Source: Limnoperna fortunei (lineage: Eukaryota; Mollusca; Bivalvia; Mytilida; Modiolidae). From it: a DNA stretch of 64,000 nucleotides. The position numbers and the translations under genes were made by a program. This document shows positions 23,607 through 36,072 of this stretch, in pieces. Location: the NCBI GenBank assembly GCA_944474755.1, contig OX104112.1, positions 88,177,756-88,241,755 of the forward strand. Direction: 5' to 3'. The notes beneath the pieces were generated by a model, which worked only from the letters and a program-made list of their open reading frames with translations, was not told the origin of the DNA and made no database searches. How positions within the stretch are numbered: the first letter of the stretch is position 1; each line of letters begins with the position of its first letter.

Positions 23607-23977
23607 CTAAATATTACTTCCGTTGTAACTATAGAATTCTTCTATAAATGTTGTTCTTCTCTTTCGAGCTCTTATCTTGTAACTTTTGCCCCAGAGATTT
23701 ATCAAAGAAATCAGAAGAGATATCATCAATCAAAATCAAATTATTATGGAGAGACATAAGTGGACATGAAACTTAACAAAAACGTTTACTATCAAGACTA
23801 AAATTTGGATTTGAACATTTTTGTATTGTGTTCAGACAAAGAAATAGGTAGTAATACATGTATTTAACAGAACGGAAATGTGAAAGAAAGGAATAACTAC
23901 GAATGTTCTGTCGTATTTGTGTAATCATCGTTGACATAACTTTAAAAATCTTTCTTTTTTTTGCTAAATATTTTTAG

Positions 23978-24205
23978 ATTCTTCGACTTGGATTGATAGT
24001 TGCAGGTGGAGTACTACGAGAAAAGAGTGCAAAGGTTAACAGTAACATTGTTTGACAAGATTGGTATATATATCCCAAGTTTACTCTTGGCGATTTATAG
24101 AGGATTCTTTTTATCTTGGTTATCGCCATTGGAGTCATTACATTCGCTATATCGTCATCAGGAACTTTCGGGGCATGCTGTAAAAATAGACCCTTACTTA
24201 TAACT
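23978..24205 (+). pseudogene. Tetraspanin-like TM1 end, small loop and TM2 segment with shifted frames
   Basis: After a strong acceptor (GCTAAATATTTTTAG) the first frame reads LRLGLIVAGGVLREKSAK, like the end of tetraspanin TM1. The next frame reads TLFDKIGIYIPSLLLAI, like the small loop. The first frame then resumes with ILFILVIAIGVITF and GTFGACCKNRPLLIT, the TM2 end with the conserved G-x-C-C and N-x-x-L-L pattern. A good donor (ACT|GTACGT) closes the segment. Two compensating shifts are needed to read it as one exon. The alternative is two exons split by a 66-bp intron (AAG|GTTAAC to TTTATAG). Either a decayed exon, a sequence error or a tiny intron is possible. Confidence 0.5.
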
Positions 24206-26147
24206 GTACGTATAATAAACTCTTGTGTTAATTATTTTTCCAACTGTAATATTAATTATATTATATTATATTTCACATAAAACAAACTATACACTATGTC
24301 TGTCTTTTTATTTTTGGTATTTCACAAGAATCCTAGATTGTCTTGAATTATAAATTACGTTATAGTAATGTACAAAAATAATATATCATGATATCATTTT
24401 ATTACTCAACATAATAAAGCTATAATATATCTAAAAATATATATTACAAAGATAGCTTAGCTATAACGTTTGAAATAGATTGCTATTTTTTATAACAATA
24501 TTTATATACTTGAAAAGATATAATATCCCCTTATTTTAATCAGGCAATAAAGGAATGAGATTTGAAAATATTGTTTTCCTACGTTGCATGTTTGATGTTT
24601 TAGTATGGCAGCAGAGATATTAATGATGGAATGATCTAGAGAAAAAGATAATTTAAATTAAATGTTTGGTTAACGTCCATCGAAAAGTATTTCAGCTTTA
24701 TACTGGACGAGAACAAGTTGAGAAAGGCAACAGGGAAACGTGTCGGACCAACGGGAACAATAATTTTGACCGCCATAGGAAAAGTATATAGTATTGGGAA
24801 GGGACGGAGAATGTAGCCTGTTGTAGCGGCTATAAAGAGCCTACTCAAATATAAGGAAATCTTCTACTACATTAAATATCAAAACTCTATACACATGTAG
24901 TGTTTTTACGATTTGAAATTATTTTAAGAATGATAATAAATTCCTTATGACACCCTTTTTCTTTCCTTCAGATTATTATTTACCTTTTTTTTCCAGTGAG
25001 ATCAAATCATATGCTATCTGACAGGTTGTTAAGAAAACGCTATAAAACAAAATTGTGTAACGTGATTTTATTAATACAACACTTATTATTTGTTACGAAA
25101 TGAACAGGCACGATGCGTTACTTTGAGTATACTATAGTGTTATTAACCTTCTGATTCGGTATTGTCCCTGGTTTGGACTCAAGATTGGCTGTATTAGTTC
25201 CGACACCCGTAAGGTCCATGGTCAATATAACCGACCAAAAGTCGATAAAAGGCCAATACAGAATCGGTCAATTCGTAACAATTTTATTAAAGAATCCAAA
25301 GAGTAAATATGGTCTTGCACCAACAGTCTGAATAACTAGCCAGTGAAATAGTGTACAACATACAGTTCAACATACAACCCCTGTTTAACCAAAATAACCA
25401 AATATCTAACGATTACCATCTTAAAAAGTTAAGAAAGGTGCGACAAATTTTTCTCATCATCAATCTGAAGCAACACAAATAACATTGCTGATTTGAAAGA
25501 CCGGAAGTGAGATTCGGAATTATGATAAGTTACTAGCCGTTAATTTAAACCAATTTATTAACTTAATTTATGTAATTACCCACTGAATAATCGTTTCACA
25601 AATTAATTCATAAATCCGCAATAATAAAAATTTGTAATGTTTTCCAGAAATTGCAAATTATATATATTCTTTGTTAGTTTGATTCTGGTTAGAATGAACA
25701 TAAAATAACATAATTGTAAGTTTTTGACTAAACGACGAAGATGCATTTCACTATTTTCTTGAATGCCTTAGAATAAAAAAAGCATTGTAGATCCAAAGTT
25801 ATTCTTATATCAGTATTGAGATCTAGCTATGTTAATCAAATGTTTTATTTTGCAATTTTAACAGAGTTTAATTTTATTCTTTGATTTAGAAAAACGAACA
25901 TTCGTCGTTTCCACTTTGGATTTGTAGTCATAGCATGATCCAATAACAACAGAAAGTGGTTTTTTTCATATTTAAACTTTTATTTGCAGATAAATGACGA
26001 ACTAAAGTCTGAATTGATAAAATTATTAAGCGTCTTGAAGGAAACAATGGCGATATTTATAGCGTGAAACCTTTTTTTCTTGTTGGCAAGTATACATACA
26101 TGTATATTATCAATGACATGTAAACACATATTGTTAGGGGGTGGGGG
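24206..26147. other. Non-coding stretch with one SINE-like fragment
   Basis: AT-rich. Around 24664-24840 a fragment (TTAACGTCCATCGAAAAGTA, CGGGAACAATAATTTTGAC reading slightly differently, then GTAGCGGCTA and GAGCCTACTC) matches the repeat at 42525-42880. No tetraspanin TM3 exon could be recognised. Confidence 0.4.
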
Positions 26148-26357
26148 GGTCTCGGTGGCCAAGTGGTTAACGCTAGTCAGTCATCTACATTTGATCACGT
26201 GCCTGTCAACGGGTTTCAGCCTTAGTGTGGCAGGGCGTGCTCGCTTTCAAATTAATTGACAACGATTGCTAGTTTCCTACCGAAGTTAAAAATCTGGTCA
26301 TTGAGATATAGCTGACAAATTTCTGGAAGGGGTATTAAACCTTATTCAAACATAGTG
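26148..26357 (+). mobile_element. tRNA-derived SINE
   Basis: It starts with a tRNA-like head (TCTCGGTGGCCAAGTGGTTA), followed by GATCACGTGCCTGTCAAC, a degenerate B-box region, AATTGACAACGATTG and a GATATAGCTGA...ATTAAACCTTATTCAAAC tail. It lies 160 bp outside the retrotransposon. Confidence 0.75.
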
Positions 26358-26520
26358 TTTGTTATAATGATGCATTGTACAGTTTTTATCTTAAACATTA
26401 AAATCTTGTCACTTTCTTCCATAATGTCTTAGACATTCTCTCTATGAATATATTAAGGTCTGATATTGCATTAACAAATATTTTTGCAAGTAAATATCTT
26501 TTCTTTAAACTTTATACTTC

Positions 26521-27849
26521 TGTAGTAGAGTTACTTTAGGCCTTTAAATAAGGTAAACTCACTTCCATGGGTTCTACATTTTATTTCGAATTTTAGATTC
26601 CATGAATTACAGGTAAACAATCAAAAAGCCCTGTAATAACAATAATATACAAATAAGACTAAATATAATAATATTAAGTATCATAAACTAGCAAATGATT
26701 TACATTTTCTAGCAGTTTTAAAAATATTACTTTTGTCTCATTATAGATACAACATCTTAAATGTTATTTTAAAATGTGCAAGTTCTACTAAGTTCATATG
26801 CTCGTAATTATATACGAGCAAGAACCAAAATAGGTTTAAATCTGTAAATGACAAAACCCGAAATATAAATACACGAAAACGAGCAATCAAGTGTTAAAAA
26901 TCGAACAAGACATTAAAGTTTGCATGCTAACTAGCAAACTATCACAAGTGGTTAAATACTGCATAAAACACATAGAAACATACCTCACGTGTAGGTGTGA
27001 AGGCTCTTACAAGAACTTCAGTAACATTGTGTCAATGATATACAATATTCTCTTTGACCTGAAGTATAAATATTTGCGACCTTAAATTTTGTATTAACTA
27101 TATACAAATCTGCTAAGTCTAAAAAACTGTATTATCTCCCTTTCTTGAATCGAAAATTAGATTATTTTCATTATGTACACAAGTTGATTATTATCTGTCA
27201 TTAAAACAACTAGCTGAAATTACTGATATTATAGGTTATGTAGTGAACTATTAATTTAATAGTTTTAAAGTTAAATTATCAATTTTATGCAATTCCTAGT
27301 TATAAATTGCAAGTTCTGCTTAGTAATCATACTATAATTTAAAAGCAAGTTTATAAGAAATTGGATTATAATATTTAATACGATATTAAACTTTAAATGC
27401 TCACTCACTCCACCACAAATCACTCACTCAAACAAAACACATACATTTTCACAAATATCTTTTACACTGAAATGTCACAGGATTTGACTATTATGATACT
27501 AGGAATATTAGTAAAGACTGACCTTAAAATATAGAATAGACTGTCCAACAAGATCCAAAATCCAAAGATATACAAAAAAATATAATGGCCACCAAAAATG
27601 ACAACTAGCCAAAAGTATGAACAAAGAAAGAACGAGACTAAAACAATAGATTCCCGCCAAGAATAAGTTGACCAATAAAATAAGAAAATACAGTCACACC
27701 TGAACGAACACAAAGTATAAAGTACTGCAATTGAAATAATATGCAAATTAGTCAGATCTGTTAAGATAAATCATAAAATATATAATATTTTATGAAACTA
27801 ATAACACTACAAACAAATATAAAAATATCAAAACTGTAGCCCTATCACA
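26521..27849 (-). repeat. 3' LTR of the gypsy element
   Basis: 1329 bp, the same length as the other LTR. I see four single-base differences between the two copies (near 26747, 26890, 27089 and 27573), implying recent insertion. The open frame at 27462-27746 is incidental and is cut short in the other LTR by one of these differences. Confidence 0.96.
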
Positions 27850-27861
27850 CACTCCCCCCAG
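27850..27861 (-). promoter_or_regulatory. Polypurine tract at the 3' LTR
   Basis: On the minus strand GGGGGGAGTG directly precedes the LTR start TGTGATAGGG. This is the expected place for plus-strand priming. Confidence 0.7.
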
Positions 27862-27888
27862 CCATAGAAGGACGTCCCGTCATTCTGC

Positions 27889-30800
27889 TTAGCAATGGTG
27901 ATGGACTAAATCTAAAATGGCTAAAGCTGTCTCTTTCTGTAAAGTAGAAAATAAAGGGGTATTAGTAAGAGAAATGAGGTATTCAGTTCTCTTTTGCCAT
28001 TCCGGTGTTGGTTCTGTTTGGACAGTTGACGTCAAAGGTCTAACAGAAGAATTCACAGCTGCCATGTCGTACTGACCGGAGGAGATCCAAGCTGGTGGTT
28101 TTCTATCTCTTCCTGATCGGCGGACAGGAATAGGTGGTGAAACAACTTGAGGCGACTCATCAAGTGTGTTCTCTTGATGTTCAGCTGTCTCAACAACCTC
28201 AACAGTAGCGGAAGCGCTTCCCTCAGCAGTCGCATGTTCCTCTCCAAGATTGTCCTCGGTCTGAGCGTCCTCAGGTGGAACAGTGACATCCTGTGCTGGT
28301 TGTATCTCCAAAGTAGTTTCATCAGTGAGTGTTGTTTCACTGTCTACTGTTCTTTCCAGCACATATTCCACATCAAACATGTCAGTAGATTCATCATCTG
28401 ACTCATCCGTGGCGTTATCTGAAGTGGATTTCTGGTCTGTAATTTTCTTCTGTAGCCTCGTACGTGGTCTTGGTATTGGTTTTGGCCTCTCTGGTTGTAC
28501 ATGGTTATTTTCCCTAATGAATCCGACGGGAAGTAATAGATTCCTGTGTAGATTCTTGGTCCGTCCCTCGCCATCTTCCCTTATAACTGTGTAAACAGGA
28601 ATATCAGGATTCTGTTGATCAACTACAACATAAGGGATTTCTTCCCATTTATCAGCTAATTTGTGTCGGCCATCATGTGCTACGATCTTAACTAGGACAC
28701 GGTCTCCTTTATGTATGGCGGCTCCTCTAACACGTAAATCATAGTTTTCCTTCTGTGTTGCTTGTGAATTCCTGGACGTTTCTGCTGCTAACTGGTAAGC
28801 ATGTGATAATCTGTCACGTAGATCTGCAACATACTTGGTGAAAGGCAGCTTCACATCCTTTCGTAGTCCAAAAGCAAGATCAATCGGGAGTCTCGGATTC
28901 CTGCCAAACAAAAGGAAATATGGGGAAACGCCCGTTGACTCATGCCTGGTGCAATTGTATGCGTGTACCAATGCTGCAATGTACGCTTTCCAGTTGGTTT
29001 TCTGACTTGGTTCCAATGTCCCCAGCATGCTGATTAGAGTCCGGTTAAAGCGCTCAGGCATTCCATTTCCCATAGGATGGTAAGGAGTGGTTCTGGACTT
29101 TTGCATACCAAGAAGAGTGCTGAGTTCTTTAATCACCTTACTTTCAAAACTTCCTCCCTGATCAGAATGAATCCTCTCAGGAATTCCGTAATGAATAACA
29201 AAGTGATCAAAAAGAGTCTGTGCCGTGGTCCTCGCTGTCTGGTTACGGGTTGGTATAGCTTGAGCGTATCTCGTAAAATGGTCTGTGATGACTAGTACAT
29301 CTTCAAATCCACCTTTAGATCGCTCCAGCTTCAGGTAATCTAGACACACGAGTTGCAGAGGAAAATGTGTCTCTATGCTTACCAACGGTGCTCTCTGATT
29401 GGTTGGAGTCTTGTTCTTAATACATCGTCCACATTGTCGTATCCAAGTCTCTACATCTTTATCCATTCCAGGTCAATAGAATCTGTCACGGATCAAAGAC
29501 ATAGTCCTATCTTTCCCCGGATGTCCCATGTCATCATGAAGAGCTTCCATCACAACATGAAAATGTGCTGACGGTAGGACTAACTGGGTTTTTCTGTCAT
29601 CATTGATGGTGACTTCACGATAAAGCACACCATCCTTAACGATGAGGTTGTCAAACTGTCGCAAAAGTGGTGTGGTTCCAACTTCCGCAGTTGTCGGTTT
29701 GTGTCCCTCGATGACATGTTTTACAAAAGTCTTAATAAGTGGATCCTTGGCTTGTGACTTCGCCCAATCGACTATGTCCTCAATCATATCCTGTCCATCT
29801 GTTGGTATTAAATCAGGATTGACGGCTATACTCTCAATGTAAGCCTTTGGAAGACTGGCGTTACAGATGGCCTGGACGGATTCTATGGAGATAGTATCTC
29901 GTCTGTTCAAATCAACGTCTACAGTCTGTGGTCTACGACTAAGTCCATCTGCATCGTTATTCTTCCTTCCTGGACGATAGAGGATCTCAAAGTTGAAATC
30001 GGCCAAGGCTGCAAGCCATCGATGTCCAGTAGCGTCGAGTTTAGCAGTAGTGAGCACATAAGTGAGAAGGTTGTTGTCTGTTAATACGGTGAAGCTGTTG
30101 CCAGTCAGGTAGTCTCTAAATTTATCACAAATAGCCCACTTCAGTGCCAGGAATTCCAACTTATGCGGTGGGTATCTGCTCTCAGCCTTCGATAACCCTC
30201 GACTGGCATAACATATGACCCGTTTCACACCATCTTGTTCTTGGTAGAGGACTGCGCCTAGTGCTGTACCAGAAGCATCAGTGTGCAATTCGTAAGGACA
30301 GCCGCTGACCTCATATCCAAGGATGGGTGCTGTAGTCAGGTGTTGCTTCAACAATAAGAAAGCATCCTCTTGTTTCTGTCCCCATTGCCATGGCTTTTGT
30401 TGTTTCTTAGATATTTTCTTGGTTCCGGGATTTGGCATTAGCTCGGTCAAAGGTTTGCTAATCTTACTAAAGTCTTTGATAAACCGGCGGAAATAGCCCA
30501 CAAAACCAAGAAAGCGTCTGACATCCTCTGGGTTGGATGGTTTTGGCCAGGTCTCAACTTTTGCTGTTTTATCTGGATCTACTTCTATTCCTTCAGCTGA
30601 TACAACGTGACCAACATACGTCACTTTTCTTTTGAAGAAGGCACACTTATCAGGCGCTAACTTCAAGTTGGCTTGTCGTATTCGGTGAAAGACATGCTCT
30701 AGATTCTCCAGGTGTTCGTCGTACGACTTCCCAAAGATGATCACGTCATCGATGAAAATACAGCATATCACGAGATGACAATCAGATAAACAGTTTTCCA

Positions 30801-32310
30801 TCATGCGCTGGTAGGTTGCTGGAGAATTAGTAAGACCAAATGGCATCCGGTTATATTCATAAAATCCCAAGGGACCAACGGTAAATGCTGTTCTTTCCTT
30901 GTGGTTTTCAAATATTTCTATTTGATGGTAACCACTCTTCATATCGACTGTGCTGAAGAATGTGCTTCCGGCGAGACAGTCAAGAAGTTCTTCTATTCTA
31001 GGGAGACTATAGCTATCTTTCTTCGTTACAGAATTCAGCTGTCGATAGTCCACACATAGTCTTAGGTTGCCATTCTTTTTCCTCACCAGCACAACGTTCG
31101 ATGCCCATGGACTGTGCGATGGTCTGATGGTACCAGCAGAGAGTAAATGACGAAGGTGATCTTTAACTTCATCGTACATCGAAGATGGTATGCGACGATA
31201 TCTCTGCTTAAAAGGCTTTTCATCCACTAAATCAATCCGGTGTTTAACCTGTGTGTGGCCTAGATCTCCATCATCTTTTGCAAATATATCCACATAATCT
31301 TGTATCAGTGTAATACCAGCTTCTAACTGCTCCTCGGTGAGGTCACTCTTGGTAATCTTAACTTGTTCTAAAATATTTGGTATGACGGATGGTGATGACT
31401 TTTCCTCTTGCTCCAATGTAACAGGTTGAACCTCACATATAACTGCTTTGGGTGGAATAGTAATGGTCCTGGTAGTAAGGTTCGCTATTTGAACATTGAT
31501 GGTTCCGTTCTCCTTATATCTGTAGTTGATAAGTCCAGGCTCAATTTCTAAGTCTCTCCAATTTGGCTGAAGTTTTGACGAATGAAGCATAGCAGGAGTT
31601 AAACTGTATGGTAGTTCCTTATCAAGATATCCTTTTATCTGTGTTCTGGTGTTGGGTGTAATTGTAACTGGTCGAGTAACTGCATTCCTGACTACTGCCA
31701 AAATATTGTTGTTTCGGTTCAACTCCTTTTCTCGAAGGCTGATGGAACGAAAAGCAAGATACCATGGCGTAGTCAAATCGCAGGATTGAAGAAATCGATC
31801 ACCATGTTCCTGTTTAATGTCATCCATGATTGGTCGTAGAATGTTGGTTCCAATCAACAAAGGTACATGGGTGTTGTAGTGACTGTCAGGAACGACAAGT
31901 AGTACACATGGGTATGTGGTGCTTTGGTGTGGCAGCTGAAGTGTTGTCTCAACTAAGCCGATGTAGGGTAACTGTTGTCCTCCAGCACACTCTATATCTA
32001 AGATGGTATCAATAGTTTGAAGATTAACTGAAGATAAATTGTTGGAATAATAAGTCTGACTGATGGTAGACACTGTTGATCATGTGTCAAGTAAAGTCTT
32101 CACTTTATTACCATTGAGTAACACGTCTGTCTCAGTTGGATTTCCAAAAAGTCCTTGAGGTATTTTCCTATTTTCAGTGATTGTAGGACCTGGGGTATCT
32201 GTTTCTAAGCCTAGTGACGGTCCTGTTCCATAGGCTTCCTGGAGTTTAACCCTTGGTATTGTTTCGGTGGGTTGGCACATCCAATCCTCTTGTGTCCTTC
32301 TTGACCACAT
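27889..32310 (-). CDS. pol: Gypsy pol: protease, reverse transcriptase, RNase H, integrase (two in-frame stops)
   Basis: One frame on the minus strand, entered from gag by a -1 shift at 32250-32244. Order: aspartic protease (VLLNGNKVKTLLDT, about 32135-32083); reverse transcriptase with SGYHQIEI, MPFGLTNSPATYQ and FIDD (30755-30744); RNase H with TDASGTALGAVL; integrase with an HHCC zinc region and a D-D-E core (LDYLKL, SDQGGSF, PERFNRTL); then a basic GPY-like region and an acidic, Ser/Thr-rich tail. A TGA at 32082-32080 replaces the residue after the protease catalytic Asp-Thr, and a TGA at 29475-29473 replaces the residue before PGM in the integrase zinc region. Both stops break an otherwise open frame, so this copy is probably not autonomous. 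Confidence 0.95.
32185..32250 (-). promoter_or_regulatory. Predicted -1 ribosomal frameshift signal (slippery site plus pseudoknot)
   Basis: Within the 100-nt gag/pol overlap the minus strand has GTTAAAC (32250-32244), placed so that gag reads TTA AAC. After a 6-nt spacer comes a perfect 7-bp stem (AAGCCTA 32237-32231 with TAGGCTT 32213-32207). Its loop contains AGGACC (32224-32219), which is complementary to GGTCCT downstream (32190-32185). Slippery heptamer, spacer length and H-type pseudoknot all fit the standard -1 frameshift design. GTTAAAC is a known slippery heptamer. Confidence 0.8.
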
Positions 32311-33308
32311 CTATAACAAACTATTTTCCTCCCAGTGTCTGGTGTCGATGAGGCTAAGTTTTGTTGAGTGTCATCTGTTCTCCATTTCTGATTCTGTTTC
32401 GGTCTATAGTTCCCTCGATTCTTACCATAATTAGGATTACGTCTATATTGGTTTTGTTGCTGTTCCATTTTGTCAAATCTCAAATTCAGGTTTTGGATCA
32501 TTCCTCTGAATTCCTCCATCTTCTTGTCAATCGTTGATTCTTCTGATGATGATGCAGCAGCCTTAGCAGGTTGAGGTTTCCTTGGTTTTCTTTCCAGATG
32601 TTCCATCTCTATCTGTCTTAATGCAACGCGGAGCTGGTCAAAATCCTTAATAGCATCATACTTATGACCTGATATGTCCTTTAATTCACTCCTAAGTCCA
32701 GTCCATAACATTGAACGTAGCATCTCGTTTGTATCTTTCTTCTGAATAATGTTCTTCTCAACAATCTTTCCAATGATGGTTTCCAGTCTACAACTCCATT
32801 TGGTAACTGACTCGTCATCCTCCTGCCTTGCACGATAGAATTGTGCTAATAAATCCTCCTTGCGTTCCACATCTCCATATATGCTATCTAATTTCTCCAA
32901 GATTTCCACCACACTAGCTTTAGGACCAAGGTTCATAGCAATCATACCAGCATCTCCTTTTAATGATCGTCTAACTGCGTAATTAATACTTTCTGGATCA
33001 TACAGATGATCAGCCATGAGTCCACAAATTTCATATCTCCATAAGGCATAAGTGGTTTCTCCTTTGTTGTTACTTCCAGAAAATGTTGAAATCCTTGGTG
33101 GTTCTCTCATTTTTGGTATTGGTATATACTCCTTTGTCTTAGTAGACTCTTGTTCCTTTTTTACTTCTAATTTGCCACTGGTTGATAAATATTGAAGCAT
33201 CCAATCCTTCAAACTTTCAGCATCATCCTTTCCTGGTGTTGACTTAACTTCCTTCTTCAATAACTTAAGAAATGCAATATCCTCTGGTGATATTTGTTCT
33301 GGATCCAT
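32211..33308 (-). CDS. gag: Gypsy gag polyprotein with CCHC zinc knuckle
   Basis: 365 codons from the ATG at 33308 (MDPEQISPED). This start is chosen because the few upstream codons use no ATG. A central region without motif recognition matches the size of gypsy capsid regions. A Gln/Asn/Arg-rich stretch follows, then one zinc knuckle of the form C-x2-C-x4-H-x4-C (CYRCGQEGHKRIGC), which binds RNA during packaging. The gag stop lies 33 nt after the slippery site. Confidence 0.93.
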   Translation of the reverse strand: MDPEQISPEDIAFLKLLKKEVKSTPGKDDAESLKDWMLQYLSTSGKLEVKKEQESTKTKEYIPIPKMREPPRISTFSGSNNKGETTYALWRYEICGLMADHLYDPESINYAVRRSLKGDAGMIAMNLGPKASVVEILEKLDSIYGDVERKEDLLAQFYRARQEDDESVTKWSCRLETIIGKIVEKNIIQKKDTNEMLRSMLWTGLRSELKDISGHKYDAIKDFDQLRVALRQIEMEHLERKPRKPQPAKAAASSSEESTIDKKMEEFRGMIQNLNLRFDKMEQQQNQYRRNPNYGKNRGNYRPKQNQKWRTDDTQQNLASSTPDTGRKIVCYRCGQEGHKRIGCANPPKQYQGLNSRKPMEQDRH

Positions 33309-33360
33309 TATAGACAAGTAAAGAGTAATACAAAAACAAACTAAGTCAATAAATCTACAA

Positions 33361-34110
33361 GGAAAAAAAATATTTTAAAGTACCTACAAAATCAGAAAGA
33401 TGTGAAAAGCTACAATAAATAAAAACTGAAACCTACAAATATACACACTGAAAGTATATAAAAAGAACAAAACTATCTGAAATGTAGAAAGAAAAAAAAA
33501 TTAGATTAGCTACAATAGGAAAAAATACTGATTAAATTACCTATAATTAGAAAAACAATGATTAGATTACCTACAAATAAAAAAATATATATAATTAAAT
33601 TGGCTACAATTGAGAAAACAAAATAATTAAATTGCCTACAATTGAGGAAACAAAATAATTAAATTGCCTACAATTGAGAAAACAAAATAATTAAATTGCC
33701 TACAATTGAGAAAACAAAATAATTAAATTGCCTATAGTTAAAAAAAATAATTAAATTGCCTACAATTGAGAAAACAAAATAATTAAATTGCCTATAATTG
33801 AGAAAAAAATTATTATATTATCTACAAAAAAAAACTATTTATAGTACCTATAATAGGAAACAAAAATATTTATTATAGTACCTACAATGACAAAAATATT
33901 TATTATTGTACCTACAATAAGAAACAAAAATATTTATTATAGTACCTACAATAAGAAACAAAAATATTTATTATAGTACCTACAATAAGAAACACAAATA
34001 TTTATTATAGTACCTGCAATAAGAAACAAAAATATTTATTATAGAACCTACAATAAGAAACACAAATATTTATTATAGTACCTGCAATAAGAAACAAAAA
34101 TATAGTTTAT
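33361..34110. repeat. Two AT-rich minisatellites in the gypsy leader
   Basis: One array (about 33595-33810) repeats a ~32-33-bp unit containing AATAATTAAATTGCCTACAA. A second (about 33840-34110) repeats a ~34-bp unit containing AAATATTTATTATAGTACCT. Degenerate units extend toward gag (33361-33590). Both unit types share a CCTACAAT-like word, so they may derive from one ancestor. They lie between the primer-binding site and gag. Confidence 0.85.
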
Positions 34111-36054
34111 AGTAAACAAATAAGTAATAAATAATCAATATGACCTACCTGCAGGATACACAACCTAAACTTGGATATGAGTTGTAAAGCTTTTAAGTTC
34201 ACAATCTCACCTCAAAATTAAATAATAATACAAATAATTATTAAATTTAATGTTTGTGCACACAAAAAAAAATATATATACATATATATCACCAAAATGT
34301 ACCGAACAAAATCAAAGAATAAGATCAGACAGACCTATAGTGTCACAGCACAACACCAACAAGACCTGGGGTAGAAATTAACCTAAACTAGATTTACCTC
34401 CCCTTATACTGAAGAAAACAATAAGTAGAGAAAATACTCAATGTTAGTAAAAGGGATAGGATATTTGGTATAAAGGTAATAATGTCAAGGATAGTTGTTA
34501 GATGGACAAATGTGTTACAGAAAGACAATCTTCTCTACACTAGTATACTATTTTATATCAAAGTTTAAATTAAAGTTTAAATTAATTTAACCCTGATGAA
34601 AATTCGTTTAACTTTCAAACAAGTTTAAGTTTATCAAAACCTAGCAGTTTTGTTGTACAAACAATTGGTGTACACAATGACACCACAATACAGATCACAG
34701 AAAAATACAATCACAATACATGTACATGTCAATACACACAATACGGTTAAAAGAAAAATACAATCACAATATCTATACACATAACCAATACAGACATATA
34801 CATATAGTAACACAAGTCTCACACATACATATAAGTACACAAAACTATGAACATACTACAAAAATGTACCAATATGTGGGAGTGTAATACCAAAATGGGT
34901 ACTAGATGCAACAATCGCTAAGTCTCAATGAGCGCAAAATCTCAAAAATGAATTTTAAAATTACCGGTGTAAACGAAAATCCTATGTGTAATAAGTCTAC
35001 AAATATCAAAAATGATTTATTTTCTAATATACCTAGTGTATATGCGTGTATGTCAGATATGAAATACTTTCACGTCTTATAAAAGTTAAAGTGAAAGCAA
35101 AAGTATAATAATATAAACAGGAACTGCTAACCCACTTCCGGTTAACCTGTGACCTTGACCTCTCTATGGGGTGGGGGTAGGGGGGTATGGTCAAAGTAAG
35201 GTGATCACACTAAGTTCAACTATAAATCAAATCAGTTAAATTACCAAAAAAAAATTATAATAAAATGAATCAATTAAATATTGATATGTTATATAAATTT
35301 ACAGTACTGTTTCAAGAACTGCAGAGAAAATGTATAAGTATTTTTAAGAAGTTATTTTCTCTTTCTGTATTAAACAGAAAATTTTTTACTATACTCGTCA
35401 AATTTCACGTCAGGGATCACCACAGCTCAAAATCCAAGGGTGGTGCAAGTCGGAAGATGATCCATTTCCATACTCATAAAAATTTTAGAGTGACATTTAT
35501 TTATTCATAATAGTGTTATCAGTCTTTGTTTTTGTTTTCCCACTTGTGTTTTTGCTACCAGTCACAATATACATGTATTTTTGTATTTAAAAACTTCATT
35601 TTTTTAAGAATAAAGTCAAACTTTTAGTATGAAGCTCAAAATTCAAGGGTGGAGGAAACAAATTCAAGAGTGGAGGAGCACCGCCCTTGAATAGCCTGTG
35701 GTGAACCCTGCACGTTGTTGTTTTTTCTTTAAATATTAATCATGAATACATACTAACAAATTTTAGACGAACATTAAACATATACAATATTGATGGATAA
35801 ATAATAATAATAAAATAATAGTTACCACAACACACTAAACACTGCTAAATCCAGTTGTGTCCATGCACAAGAATCAGTGTCCACTGTCCAGTGTTGTTGT
35901 TGTCCTAGATGTTGACCACCGCGGTGACCGGAAATACGAAATGTCAATACGTAAACAATCACTAACAAGTCAATGACGTATAACTGGCCAGTAAGTGTCC
36001 CTTGAAAAATCCAATACACAACAACTTTCGGAATCACTAATTCGATGAATAAAT
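34111..36054 (-). other. Gypsy 5' leader, no gene recognised
   Basis: About 1.9 kb of untranslated leader between the minisatellites and the primer-binding site. Short open frames (for example 34634-34840 and 35822-36070) show no motif and are taken as chance. Confidence 0.5.
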
Positions 36055-36069
36055 CCACGTTGGGCGCCA
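36055..36069 (-). promoter_or_regulatory. tRNA primer-binding site
   Basis: Three bases inside the 5' LTR the minus strand reads TGGCGCCCAACGTGG. A TGGCGCC start is typical of sites complementary to a tRNA 3' end. The tRNA species is not assigned. Confidence 0.8.
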
Positions 36070-36072
36070 AAA

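Noticed and set aside
27462..27746. 94-codon open frame on the minus strand in the 3' LTR
   Set aside because: It has no motif, and one LTR difference cuts it short in the other copy (37113-37298).
28053..28594. Several overlapping open frames on both strands inside pol
   Set aside because: They are shadows of the Ser/Thr/Glu-rich tail of the pol frame.
34634..34840. Val/Cys/Tyr-rich minus-strand open frame in the gypsy leader, possible env
   Set aside because: It lies 5' of gag, is low-complexity from CA-rich DNA, and has no signal or fusion motifs.
35822..36070. 82-codon frame starting at the primer-binding site
   Set aside because: Chance frame in untranslated leader; no motif.
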